Assembly: GCF_016863255.1 (NCBI RefSeq)
Contig: NZ_BOON01000052.1
Location: 1-64,000, forward strand
Source: Planosporangium mesophilum
GTDB lineage: Bacteria; Actinomycetota; Actinomycetes; Mycobacteriales; Micromonosporaceae
Length of the DNA: 64,000 nucleotides
Direction: 5' to 3'
Below, one piece after another: positions 8,877 through 17,004 of the stretch (position 1 is the first letter of the stretch; every line of letters begins with the position of its first letter). A program made the position numbers and the translations under genes. The notes beneath the pieces are model-generated. The model saw only the letters and a list, made by a program, of their open reading frames with translations, ran no database searches and was not told the origin of the DNA.

Positions 8877-9449
8877 TCAGGCGGACTGCACCTTGATCGC
8901 CGAGATCTCGAACTCGAGGTTGATCTTCTCCGAGACGAGGACGCCACCCGTCTCCAGCGGGGCGTTGAAGTTCACACCCCAGTCCTTGCGGTTGATGGTG
9001 GTAGAGCCCTCGAAGCCGACGCGGAGGTTGCCGAACGGGTCCCGGGCCGCACCGTTGTACTCGAAGTCAACCGTGACCGGCTTCGTCACACCCTTGATCG
9101 TCAGGTCACCGGTGAGCCGGTAGTTCACGTCGTCGACCTGCTCCACACCGGTACCCACGAAGGTGATCTGCGGAAAGCTCGGCGCGTCGAAGAAGTCGTT
9201 GGTGCGCAGGTGCTCGTCGCGCTGGGCGTTGCGGGTGTCGATGCTGGCAACGTTGATCGTCACGCGAGCGCTGGACTTCGACGGGTCCGCGAAGTCGAGC
9301 CGGGCAGAGCCCTCGAACTCGTTGAACGCGCCACGAACCTTCGTGACCATCGCGTGACGGGCAACGAAGCCGAGCCGGCTGTGGGCGACGTCGAGCTGGT
9401 ACTCGCCGGTGAGCTCGTCGATGGCGATGGGGGCGTCGATCGTGGACAT
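8877..9449 (-). CDS. YceI family lipid-binding protein
   Basis: 190 aa covering one YceI/lipocalin-like domain: GEYQLDVAHSRLGFVARHAMVTKVRGAFNEF at the start, DFFDAPSFPQITF in the middle and DWGVNFNAPLETGGVLVSEKINLEFEISAI at the end. Members bind isoprenoid-like lipids. No signal peptide is present, so it is cytoplasmic here. The ATG at 9449 has AGGAG 11 bases upstream; a longer start at 9491 would run into the operator and is less likely. It is divergent from a MarR gene, with two palindromes between them, so MarR control is very likely. Confidence 0.9.
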   Translation of the reverse strand: MSTIDAPIAIDELTGEYQLDVAHSRLGFVARHAMVTKVRGAFNEFEGSARLDFADPSKSSARVTINVASIDTRNAQRDEHLRTNDFFDAPSFPQITFVGTGVEQVDDVNYRLTGDLTIKGVTKPVTVDFEYNGAARDPFGNLRVGFEGSTTINRKDWGVNFNAPLETGGVLVSEKINLEFEISAIKVQSA

Positions 9450-9483
9450 GGTGGGCCGCTCCTCAGGAGACTCGGTTGACCTT

Positions 9484-9497
9484 GTTGACACATCAAC
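9484..9497. promoter_or_regulatory. MarR operator 1
   Basis: Perfect palindrome GTTGACACATCAAC (5-bp arms, 4-base centre) between the divergent YceI and MarR genes, upstream of the YceI start. Confidence 0.7.
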
Positions 9498-9510
9498 CTA
9501 GCCACAAAAA

Positions 9511-9524
9511 GATGACACGTCAAC
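9511..9524. promoter_or_regulatory. MarR operator 2, overlapping the MarR -35 region
   Basis: GATGACACGTCAAC is a near-copy of operator 1, spaced 27 bases from it centre to centre. It overlaps the place expected for the -35 box of the MarR gene, given a TATCGT -10 box at 9536-9541. Confidence 0.65.
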
Positions 9525-9548
9525 CTGACGCGGACTATCGTGGATCAT

Positions 9549-10064
9549 GTGGCAGAACCCCGATGGCTCGACGAGCGGGAAGCCCGCGCCTGGCGCGGCT
9601 TCTACACGATGCACCGACGGCTCGACGGCGCCATCAACCGGCAGCTCACCCGCGACGCCGGCCTGTCCGCGGCCGACTACGAGATCCTGGTACCGCTGTC
9701 GGAGGCCCCCGGCCAGCGGCTACGCGCCCGCGATCTCGGCCGGCTGGTCAACTGGGAGAAGAGCCGACTGTCCCACCACGTCGGCCGGATGGAGCGGCGT
9801 GGTCTGGTAACACGCCAGGGGTGCCCCACCGACGCCCGCGGCGCCTTCATCCAGCTCACCGACTCCGGACGGCGCGCGATGGAGACGGCCGCGCCCGGTC
9901 ACGTCGAGACCGTACGGGGCTGCTTCATCGACCTTCTCTCGGGGGATGAACTGGAGACCCTGGCCTCGATCGCCGACCGGGTCATCCAGCGCATCGACGA
10001 AGGAGCGCCGCAGGACGCCACGGACACCGACTGCGGCGGAAAGTCCACCCAGCGGCTCCGGTAG
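9549..10064 (+). CDS. MarR family transcriptional regulator
   Basis: 171 aa from GTG 9549; GTG 9540 is an in-frame alternative. A TATCGT box ends 7 bases before GTG 9549, which fits a leaderless start. The winged helix runs from LSAADYEILVPLSEAPGQRLRARDLGRLVNWEKSRLSHHVGRMERRGLVTR to GAFIQLTDSGRRAME, the MarR signature. The protein probably represses itself and the divergent YceI gene through the two palindromes at 9484-9524. The inducing ligand is unknown. It converges on yidD with a single base between the stops. Confidence 0.88.
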   Translation: MAEPRWLDEREARAWRGFYTMHRRLDGAINRQLTRDAGLSAADYEILVPLSEAPGQRLRARDLGRLVNWEKSRLSHHVGRMERRGLVTRQGCPTDARGAFIQLTDSGRRAMETAAPGHVETVRGCFIDLLSGDELETLASIADRVIQRIDEGAPQDATDTDCGGKSTQRLR

Positions 10065-10065
10065 G

Positions 10066-10602
10066 TCAGGCGACGGAGCCGACCACCGGTACCGGATCGG
10101 CCCCGCGCGCACCGCCCGGCCGGCAGCGCAGCAGACGCCGCGCCGCGAGCGACAGGCCACGCCGGACGCCATGCGCCTGCAACGCCCGCACCGCGTACTC
10201 CGAGCAGCTGGGCGTGAACCGGCAGCAGGGACGGCGATGGGCGCTGATCTCCCGCTGGTAGACCCGGACGGCCCCTACGAACGCGGCCACCGCACGGGAC
10301 GGCCGGCGCCCGGCCTCGGCCGACGCTGTCGCCGTACCCCGCCGGCCGGTATCCGTACCCCGCCCGGGCGCCGCCAGCAGGGTGGACGTCATCGCACCGA
10401 CGAACTGGGGAAGCAGGACCAGACCGGCGACCAGGCAGTTGCCGTCGAGGGACTCCGCGATGCAGCAGCCGGTCTCCAGCAGGCATGCGTCCCGCAGGCA
10501 GGAGTTGCCCGACCGGTACCGGGGTGGGCGCCTCCCCCAGCCGCCGTAGGCATAGGGATCACCGAACCTGCGGTCGTACCCGCGAGACCAACGCATCCGC
10601 AT
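10066..10602 (-). CDS. yidD: Membrane protein insertion efficiency factor YidD, extended
   Basis: 178 aa. The YidD core lies near residues 112-170: VYQREISAHRRPCCRFTPSCSEYAVRALQAHG then RRLLRCRPGGARGADPVP. It assists membrane protein insertion by YidC. The usual protein is 70-110 aa; here about 95 residues precede the core, including a cysteine-rich tract (CLRDACLLETGCCIAESLDGNC in two pieces around residues 35-56). A shorter start cannot be excluded. Unlike the standard rpmH-rnpA-yidD-yidC cluster, this copy stands alone, so it may be a second paralogue. Confidence 0.82.
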   Translation of the reverse strand: MRMRWSRGYDRRFGDPYAYGGWGRRPPRYRSGNSCLRDACLLETGCCIAESLDGNCLVAGLVLLPQFVGAMTSTLLAAPGRGTDTGRRGTATASAEAGRRPSRAVAAFVGAVRVYQREISAHRRPCCRFTPSCSEYAVRALQAHGVRRGLSLAARRLLRCRPGGARGADPVPVVGSVA

Positions 10603-10652
10603 ACGGGACTGTTACCCCCCGTCCGGACGGGGCACACGCCTACGCCACGGCG

Positions 10653-10688
10653 GACGCCCGTCACGCCCGTCACGCCCGTCACGCCGGT
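10653..10688. repeat. Four tandem 9-bp units at the transporter gene end
   Basis: Four copies of (C/G)ACGCC(C/G)GT run head to tail across the stop codon of the sugar porter gene. They extend past the stop, so copy-number slippage would change only the last residues. Confidence 0.7.
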
Positions 10689-12103
10689 CGCGGCCGGGCG
10701 GGCCGGACGACGTCGGGGCGCTGACCCCGCAGCGATCCCTCGATGTCCTCCAGGCTGCGCCCCTTCGTCTCGGGCAGATGCCGGTAGAGGTAGCCGAGGC
10801 CGAGCGCGCCGAAGACCGCGTACATCCAGAACAGCCCGGTGGCGGTCAGCAGGTTGATCGTGGTGAGAACCGTCAACGAGATCAGGAAGTCCAGCCCCCA
10901 GTGGGTCACCGTGCCGAAGCCCGCGGCCTTGCCGCGGACCGTGGTCGGGAAGATCTCACTGTTGATCAGCCAGATACCCAGGCCCAGGCTGGCCGCGAAG
11001 GCGGCGATGTAGACACACAGGGCGGCGACGGTGAGCCAGCTGACCAGGCTGCTGCGGCCGGGCAGGAGGTAGAGGCCGCCGAGGACGAGCAGATCCACGA
11101 CGATCAGGGCGGTGCCGCCCAGTAGCAGCGGCCGCCGGCCGACCCGGTCGACCAGCGCCAGCGCGACGACGGTCACCATCATGTTGACCAGGCCGATTCC
11201 GACCGTCGACAGGATCGCGGCCGAGGCCCCGAACCCGGTACGGGTGAGCAGCGTCGGCGTGTAGTAGATGATCGCGTTGACGCCCACCAGTTGGTTGGTC
11301 GCGGCCACCGCGACGCCGAGCAGGATCGCCGGCCGCATCTGGGGTGTGAGCAGGTCACGGAAGGTCAGCCCGCGCTCCGCGTCGTGCAGGCTCCTGATCT
11401 CGGAGATCTCGTCGTCGGCCTCCCGGGCCGACCGCGACCGGAGCATGATCTCCCGCGCCTCGCCCGGGCGGCCGTGGGCCAGCAGCCAGCGGGGGCTCTC
11501 GGCCAGCGCCAGCAGCCCGGCGAGCATGACCACGGCCGGCACCGCCGCCAGGCCCAGCATCCATCGCCAACCCCCGCTACCGGCGAAGGCGTACCCGACG
11601 AGGTACGAGACGAAGATCCCCACCGTGATCATCAGTTGCTGCAGCGAGACCAGCCGACCTCGGATCGACCTCGGCGCCATCTCCGCGATGTAGGTCGGTA
11701 CGACCAGCGACGCCGTCCCGATGGCGCCGCCGAGGAAGACCCGGGCCGCGATCAGGACGGCGGCGTTCGGCGTGAAGGCCGACGCCAGCGCCCCGGCGGC
11801 GAACACCGCCGCGGCGACCATCAACACCCGGCGCCTACCCACCCGGTCCACGAGCGGGCCCGCCACGAGGACACCCACGATCGCCCCCAGCAGGAGCGCG
11901 GCGACCACCACCTGTTGCAGCGTGTCGGAGAGGTGGAAGGCCGGTGCCAGGTACAGCAGGGCGGCGGAGATCACCCCCGTGTCGTACCCGAACAGGAACC
12001 CGCCGATCGTGGCGACCAGCGCGGGTCCGAGGATCGGCCACGTCGAGCCGGTACGCGCCGGGCCGCCGGTGGCGCGCCGTCCCGGAGTTACAGGGTCAGC
12101 CAC
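10679..12103 (-). CDS. Sugar porter family MFS transporter
   Basis: 474-aa twelve-helix permease for sugar-proton symport. Signature motifs are GGFLFGYDTGVISAALL in helix 1, DRVGRRRVLM in loop 2-3, PESPRWLL-like AESPRWLLAHGRPGEA before the central loop, DRVGRRPLLLGG in loop 8-9 and PETKGRSLEDIE at the C-terminus. These identify the XylE/GLUT-like subfamily. The N-terminus is preceded by a short Gly/Thr-rich cytoplasmic tail. The gene stands alone with no neighbouring sugar catabolic genes, so the sugar is unknown. Confidence 0.93.
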   Translation of the reverse strand: MADPVTPGRRATGGPARTGSTWPILGPALVATIGGFLFGYDTGVISAALLYLAPAFHLSDTLQQVVVAALLLGAIVGVLVAGPLVDRVGRRRVLMVAAAVFAAGALASAFTPNAAVLIAARVFLGGAIGTASLVVPTYIAEMAPRSIRGRLVSLQQLMITVGIFVSYLVGYAFAGSGGWRWMLGLAAVPAVVMLAGLLALAESPRWLLAHGRPGEAREIMLRSRSAREADDEISEIRSLHDAERGLTFRDLLTPQMRPAILLGVAVAATNQLVGVNAIIYYTPTLLTRTGFGASAAILSTVGIGLVNMMVTVVALALVDRVGRRPLLLGGTALIVVDLLVLGGLYLLPGRSSLVSWLTVAALCVYIAAFAASLGLGIWLINSEIFPTTVRGKAAGFGTVTHWGLDFLISLTVLTTINLLTATGLFWMYAVFGALGLGYLYRHLPETKGRSLEDIEGSLRGQRPDVVRPARPRPA

Positions 12104-12224
12104 CGCTCACCTCCGAGGAGGGGCCTTCTGAGCCGGAGCGCCAGAATGATGTCGGCTTCTTCAGAATGTCACCGAGCGCCCCGCTCAGCCATTCGGGCCG
12201 GACTCAATGGGGCAGGATCCGGAT

Positions 12225-12623
12225 ATGGAGGTACTCACCAGCCGCATCCTGCTCCGACCGTCGGACCTGCGCCGTACCCAGTACTTCTACCGGGAGACCC
12301 TCGGCCTGGCGGTCTACCGCGAGTTCGGACCGCCCGACCACCCCGGCGTGGTGTTCTTCCTCGGCCAGGGACTACTCGAGGTGTCCGGGCGATCCGACGG
12401 CGACGTCGGCTCGGTGATCCAGCTCGGGTTCCAGGTACGTGACGTGCACGCCGAGTACGAGCGCCTGCGCGCGGCCGGGGTGACGGTGACCCGCCCACCG
12501 CGGCTCGAGCCGTGGGGCCTCGTCGAGTCGTGGATCTCCGATCCCGACGGCGTACCGATCGTGCTCATCGAGGTACCCCCGGACCATCCGCTGCGTCGCG
12601 ACCAGCGGGATGCCCCGGCCTGA
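12225..12623 (+). CDS. VOC superfamily (glyoxalase-like) protein
   Basis: 132 aa with two beta-alpha-beta-beta-beta units of the vicinal oxygen chelate fold: SRILLRPSDLRRTQYFYRETLGLAVYREFG and IQLGFQVRDVHAEYERLRAAGVTVTRPPRLEPWG ending in WISDPDGVPIVLIEVP. A metal-binding glutamate is visible in the last strand (LIEVP). Typical actions are dioxygenase, lyase or drug-binding resistance; this one cannot be assigned. The ATG at 12225 follows GGGGCAGGATCC; an earlier ATG at 12207 is possible. Confidence 0.85.
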   Translation: MEVLTSRILLRPSDLRRTQYFYRETLGLAVYREFGPPDHPGVVFFLGQGLLEVSGRSDGDVGSVIQLGFQVRDVHAEYERLRAAGVTVTRPPRLEPWGLVESWISDPDGVPIVLIEVPPDHPLRRDQRDAPA

Positions 12624-12642
12624 GCCCCGGGGCACCCGGGCA

Positions 12643-13887
12643 TCACTCGTAGTCCGTCCCCGCGGCCCAGGCGTCCGGATCGACCGATCCGTCCGGGTCG
12701 ACCGAGGCGTCCGGATCGGCCTCGGCGTCCGGGGCGTCCTCGCCGCTCCGGTCGGACGCCGCGTCCCGGATCAGCCACTCGCCGACCCGGTCCTTGGCGA
12801 CCGCCTCGAACAGGGCCCTGGCCCTCGCCTTGTCGGGCATCATGACGCTCTCCTCACCGACCATCGCCGGCCCGAGGTTCGGGCTGACGAGAAAGGTCAG
12901 GTCGGTGCCGCGCAGGTTGCGCAGCCGCAGGGCGGCACCCGTCAGCGAGAAGTCGTGGTCGACCGTGAGCGTCTTGGTCACCGACCTCAGGAACGCGTTG
13001 AGCCGGCGCGGGTTGGCCAGCGTGTCGGTGGTGGTCGCCTTGTCCAGCAACGCCCTCAGGTACATCTGCTGGTGACGCATCCGGGTGAAGTCACCGTCGG
13101 CGAACTGCTGGCGTTGGCGCACGTAGTCCAGCGCCGCTGCCCCGTCGAGGTGGATGAGGCCCTTCTTGAAGTGCCGGAACTTCGGCTCGTTGATCGAGGT
13201 GAACTCCTGGTCGTTCTCCAGGTCGACGCCGCCGAGGACATCGGTCACCTTCTTGAACCCCTCGAAGTCGACCATCACCACGTGGTCGATGCGTACCCCC
13301 GAATAGTCCTCGACCGCCTGTACCGCGAGCGGCACGCCGCCCCAGGCGAACGCCGCGTTGATCTTCGCGCTGGTGTCACCGAACTCGGGGTGGGCCGGGC
13401 TCCTCGGCACGTACACGTACAGGTCACGCGGCACGGAGATCAGGTACGCCTTCTTGTTCCCGGCATCGATGTGCATCAGGACGATCGTGTCGGTGTGGGA
13501 GTCGCCCGGCTCGGGGGTGTGGTTCGGGTCGTCCGAGTCGCGGGAGTCGTTGCCCAGCAGCAGAATGTTCTGCGCTCCGTCGGCGCCCCTGGCCGGCCGA
13601 CCGTCACGGGCCCCGCCGAACATGTCCGCCCGCCGGAGCCCGGATTCCAGATTCTTGTAGTAGAAGAAGCCACCGCCGGCGGTGGTGGCCGCGATCAGCA
13701 GGAGCACCACACCGGCCAGCAGGGTGACCCACGGCCAGCGGGGCTGGCCCGGCGGGCGGCGGCGACCCCGATAGGGCCTACCGCCGCCGATAGGTCGGCC
13801 GGGGGGCGCCGGTCCGTACCCGTCGTCGCGCGATGGAACCCGCCACCGCCCGATGCTCTCACCACTGTCGGAAGACGAAACGGCCAT
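12643..13887 (-). CDS. LytR-CpsA-Psr (LCP) family ligase
   Basis: 414-aa membrane-anchored phosphotransferase that attaches teichoic-acid-like or other glycopolymers to peptidoglycan. A short Arg/Pro-rich cytoplasmic tail precedes one membrane helix (WVTLLAGVVLLLIAATTAGGGFF). The LCP domain shows NILLLGNDSRD, SHTDTIVLMHID, LISVPRDLYVYVP and KINAAFAWGG, including the conserved Asp/Arg residues that bind the pyrophosphate lipid. RQRQQFADGDFTRMRHQQMYLRALL is the family's second arginine motif. The C-terminal 40 residues are acidic with DPDxSVDPD repeats. An upstream ATG at 13923 is an alternative start. Confidence 0.92.
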   Translation of the reverse strand: MAVSSSDSGESIGRWRVPSRDDGYGPAPPGRPIGGGRPYRGRRRPPGQPRWPWVTLLAGVVLLLIAATTAGGGFFYYKNLESGLRRADMFGGARDGRPARGADGAQNILLLGNDSRDSDDPNHTPEPGDSHTDTIVLMHIDAGNKKAYLISVPRDLYVYVPRSPAHPEFGDTSAKINAAFAWGGVPLAVQAVEDYSGVRIDHVVMVDFEGFKKVTDVLGGVDLENDQEFTSINEPKFRHFKKGLIHLDGAAALDYVRQRQQFADGDFTRMRHQQMYLRALLDKATTTDTLANPRRLNAFLRSVTKTLTVDHDFSLTGAALRLRNLRGTDLTFLVSPNLGPAMVGEESVMMPDKARARALFEAVAKDRVGEWLIRDAASDRSGEDAPDAEADPDASVDPDGSVDPDAWAAGTDYE

Positions 13888-14089
13888 GACGTCAAGCCAA
13901 CACCCGCCGCGGGGGCCTGTCATCGTGCAAAGAACGTACTGGACGCGGAGGAGTTGCCACCCAACTGTCCATCATGGACAGCCAACCGACCCGTCGCCGA
14001 TATGTCGGCCAGCGGTGGCCTGCGGCCGGCCCTCGCGGGACGCCTACCTTGGAACCTAAGGACAACGCTGGCGGACAGGAGGACCAGCA

Positions 14090-14911
14090 ATGGACTATTC
14101 CGGCTTCATCACCACGGTCGAGCAACTGGGTGGCATCCCGCATGACCGGGCGCAGGCGCTGGCCTGCTTCACGCTCAACACGCTGGCGCAGCGCATCTCC
14201 AAGGGCGAGGCGGCCGACCTCGCGAGCAAGCTGCCATCCGAACTGGGCCCGTGCCTGCACCGTGAAGGCCCGACCGCCACCTTCGGCCTCGACGAGTTCC
14301 TCAACCGGATCGCGGCCCGGCTGGGCGGCGCCGACCGGCCGACCGCCGAGCGGGTGGCGCGCGCCGTCCTCGCCGCGACGTGGACGGCGGTGGGGCCCAA
14401 GGAGTACAAGGACCTGAGCTCGGAACTGCCCAAGGACTTCCAGCCGCTGCTCGAGGTGGCCATGCTGCAGGCGCCACCCCGACCGGGGCCGGAGGGGGAT
14501 CCACGGTTCGGCCGGCCGATGTCGCTCGACGAGTTCCTCGACCGCGTGGCGGTGCGGGCCGGGCTCGACCGGGAGGGTGCGCGCAAGGCCACCGAGGCCG
14601 TACTCGAGGCGCTCGCCATGCGGGTCACGGCGGGCCAGGTCAACGACCTGCGGCCGTTCCTGCCCCGGGAACTGCACGCCGCCCTCGACCGGGGCATCTC
14701 CCGCAGCCGGGGAGTGGCACTGCCGCTGTCCCTGGAAGAGTTCATCAACCAGGTCACCCAGCGCGAGGGCATCTCCAAGACGAAGGAGGCCACCCGGCAC
14801 GCTCAAGCCGTGATCTCCGTACTGCGCGAGGCGGTCGGGGAGAAGGAGTTCCAGGACACCACGGCACAGCTCCCGGAGGAGTACCGGAGAACCCTGGTCG
14901 CCCAGCGCTAG
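14090..14911 (+). CDS. DUF2267 double-domain protein
   Basis: 273 aa containing two or more helical DUF2267 units, each opening with a pattern such as DEFLNRIAARLGG, DEFLDRVAVRAGL and EEFINQVTQREGI and ending with LPxELxxxL. All are cytoplasmic with no signal or membrane segment. AGGAGG lies 8 bases before the ATG. The family is common in actinobacteria and alphaproteobacteria, but its activity is not established. A second DUF2267 gene, fused to another domain, occurs at 41,140 in this window. Confidence 0.85.
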   Translation: MDYSGFITTVEQLGGIPHDRAQALACFTLNTLAQRISKGEAADLASKLPSELGPCLHREGPTATFGLDEFLNRIAARLGGADRPTAERVARAVLAATWTAVGPKEYKDLSSELPKDFQPLLEVAMLQAPPRPGPEGDPRFGRPMSLDEFLDRVAVRAGLDREGARKATEAVLEALAMRVTAGQVNDLRPFLPRELHAALDRGISRSRGVALPLSLEEFINQVTQREGISKTKEATRHAQAVISVLREAVGEKEFQDTTAQLPEEYRRTLVAQR

Positions 14912-15363
14912 TCGGCTCGGTTCAGGGGTCCCCACTCGTCCGAGCCCTGCTCCCGTACCGCCTGCTCGCACTCCCTGAGCGCCGCGTCGGAGACCCAGGC
15001 GATCGGCCGGTGACAGATCACCAACGGTTCGTTGTCCGGCCCACGACCGCACTGCTCACCGACGAACACCCAGGGGCGTACGCCGACGCCCCGCAGCTGG
15101 CGAAGGTGGCTGTAGTCGTACAGCCGGCGGGCGACCCACAACCGGATGGAGCGGTCACCCCACCACGGCTCCATCCGCAACGGGTTGGCCGACAGCCCGG
15201 GCAGCCTGATCCCGGTCAGGGAGTCCCGGCTGGACTGCTCGGGCCTGTCGTCGGCGGCCAGGTCGACGTCCGGCCCCTTCGACCAGCGCACGTACAGGTC
15301 CTCGTCCCCACCCGCGCGTTCCAGGAGGACGGCCAGCTCGTCCAGGTCGTGGAGAGTGTCCAT
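14908..15363 (-). CDS. DUF6098-like protein
   Basis: 151 aa starting MDTLHDLDELAVLLERAGGDEDLYVRWSKGPDVDL, a pattern I associate with the actinobacterial DUF6098 group. The core includes SLTGIRLPGLSANPLRMEPWWGDRSIRLWVARRLYDY and ends with a segment holding PLVICHRPIAWVSDAAL. It is soluble and of unknown function. A GTG at 15390 would add nine residues. It shares its last bases with the stop of the DUF2267 gene (convergent overlap of 4 bases). Confidence 0.7.
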   Translation of the reverse strand: MDTLHDLDELAVLLERAGGDEDLYVRWSKGPDVDLAADDRPEQSSRDSLTGIRLPGLSANPLRMEPWWGDRSIRLWVARRLYDYSHLRQLRGVGVRPWVFVGEQCGRGPDNEPLVICHRPIAWVSDAALRECEQAVREQGSDEWGPLNRAD

Positions 15364-15437
15364 CACCGCCCTGTCAGGTGCACGCTTCACCCACTCTGAT
15401 TGCCCCTTTTGTGCCGAGGATATTCGCAGCTCACGCG

Positions 15438-16247
15438 TCAGATCTCCTCCAGGGCGATGCCGGCATACGCCCGCCGCAGGGTTTCGAGTACCGCCGGCTC
15501 CCCGGCGAAGACGACCTCGTCGACCCGGGCGACCGGCCGGACCCCCACGGCGGCGTTCGTGACGAACGCGGCCCGCATCCCGGGGACATCGTCCGCGGTG
15601 AGCACAGCCTCGGTCGGCTCGATCTCGGCCGGCCCGGCACCGACACCGAGCGCCGCATTCAGCAGCCGCATCGTGACGCCCGGCAGGCACGGCGATCGCG
15701 GCCACACCAGCCGCCCGTCGAAGAAGCAAACGTTCCAGGTCGCGCCCTCGGTGATGTGCCCGTCGGGATGGACGAACAGAACGTCGTCGAAGCCCCGCAG
15801 TTGAGCCGCCCGGCGCTGGTACACCGACCCGAACAGCCCGACGTGCTTGACCTCCGGGAGGTCCCGGCGATACCCGGCGGTGGCCAGCCGAAGCGGCGGA
15901 AGATCAGGGGCTGGAGCCGGGCGGCTGGTTACCAGTACCCGTGGCCGAACCGGCGCCGCCGGACGGCCGAGATCGAGGCCCGGCGCGAAGACCGTCACCC
16001 GTACGACCGACGGCGACGGTACGCGCCGGCACACCCGCCGCACGAGAGCGCGTACCCGGTCGGCGTCCAGGTCGACGGCGAACAGCGCCCGGCAGTCGTG
16101 GACCAGTCGCTCCAGGTGCCACGCCAATCCTCGTACCCTCAGGTCCTCGACCCGCATCGAGGTGAAGTGCCCGTAGTTGTGCAACGCCAGCGCCGCGATG
16201 TCCACTGAGGACACGGTTTTACCGTCGAGCTCCATCACGCGCACCAT
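15438..16247 (-). CDS. Class IV aminotransferase family protein
   Basis: 269 aa of the PLP fold type IV group (branched-chain aminotransferase, D-amino acid aminotransferase, aminodeoxychorismate lyase). Visible landmarks are LHNYGHFTSMRVEDLRVRGLAWHLERL near the N-terminus, the lysine-containing strand EVKHVGLFGSVYQRRAAQLRGFDDVLFVHPDGHITEGATWNVCFFDG and LPGVTMRLLNAALG. The catalytic Lys should be the one in DLPEVKHVG. The E in ITEGATWNV is the conserved glutamate. It is most like the lyase/DAAT subgroups, but no substrate can be named. The start could also be ATG 16235. Confidence 0.83.
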   Translation of the reverse strand: MVRVMELDGKTVSSVDIAALALHNYGHFTSMRVEDLRVRGLAWHLERLVHDCRALFAVDLDADRVRALVRRVCRRVPSPSVVRVTVFAPGLDLGRPAAPVRPRVLVTSRPAPAPDLPPLRLATAGYRRDLPEVKHVGLFGSVYQRRAAQLRGFDDVLFVHPDGHITEGATWNVCFFDGRLVWPRSPCLPGVTMRLLNAALGVGAGPAEIEPTEAVLTADDVPGMRAAFVTNAAVGVRPVARVDEVVFAGEPAVLETLRRAYAGIALEEI

Positions 16248-16380
16248 CCCACCACCACGCGCGGCGTTCTACCGTGGACAGCGGGTGGAGCGACGGCGAG
16301 TGGGCCCGGTTCGGCCGTGACGGTGCAACCCCGGGGCCTGCGAATTGCCGGTTTTATATCCGGCCGTCCCCCGCCGTCGA

Positions 16381-16416
16381 AGGTTCCCAAAAGTTTTGGA
16401 ATCTGGTGGGGAACCT
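16381..16416. promoter_or_regulatory. Nested inverted repeats before the sigma factor gene
   Basis: AGGTTCCC (16381-16388) pairs with GGGAACCT (16409-16416), and inside it CCAAAA-G-TTTTGG (16387-16399) forms a second palindrome. The block sits 64 bases before the sigma factor start and could hold its operator or promoter. Confidence 0.5.
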
Positions 16417-16479
16417 GCTGACGCTCCCAGGCGTATGCATGGTGGCGGCAGGAGGCCGCCCGTGTTCGAGGGAGAATCG

Positions 16480-17004
16480 ATGCGGGAGACCGCAGACTTC
16501 GATGCGTTCTACGCATCGACCTCCAGGCGCGTACTCGGCCAGGTGTTCATGATGACGGGCAGCCGGGCCGAGGCCGAGGACGCGGTCGCGGAGGCATACG
16601 CCCGAGCCTGGCAGCAATGGGACAAGGTCAGCGGCCATGCAGCACCGGAGGCGTGGGTGCGCACCACCGCGTACCGGATCAGCGTCAGCACCTGGCGCAA
16701 GGCGACCAACCGGCTACTGGCCCACCGCCGCCACGGACAGGCCGACAACGTCCCCGGACTAACCCCCGACCACGTCGCCCTGGTCGACGCGCTGCACCGC
16801 ATCCCCGCCGACCAGCGCCGCGTGATCGTCCTGCACTACTACGTCGGCATGTCCATCGACGAGATCAGCCAGGAGGCCGGCAGTCCGGTCAACACGGTCA
16901 AGACCCGCCTGGCCCGCGCGCGCAAGGCCCTGGCCAGCAGAGTCTCCGAGTTCGCCGACGAATCAACCAGCACCTCGGGGATGGAGGCGCGCAGCAATGC
17001 CTGA
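16480..17004 (+). CDS. SigE-family ECF RNA polymerase sigma factor
   Basis: 174 aa with region 2 (FDAFYASTSRRVLGQVFMMTGSRAEAEDAVAEAYARAW) and region 4 (IPADQRRVIVLHYYVGMSIDEISQEAGSPVNTVKTRLARARKAL), the two domains of an extracytoplasmic-function sigma factor. It steers RNA polymerase to a small set of promoters. GAGGGAGA precedes the ATG by 4-5 bases; an in-frame upstream ATG would add an unrelated Pro/Arg-rich leader. The stop overlaps the next gene by 8 bases. Because that gene encodes a one-helix membrane protein, the pair looks like a sigma factor with a membrane regulator. Confidence 0.92.
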   Translation: MRETADFDAFYASTSRRVLGQVFMMTGSRAEAEDAVAEAYARAWQQWDKVSGHAAPEAWVRTTAYRISVSTWRKATNRLLAHRRHGQADNVPGLTPDHVALVDALHRIPADQRRVIVLHYYVGMSIDEISQEAGSPVNTVKTRLARARKALASRVSEFADESTSTSGMEARSNA

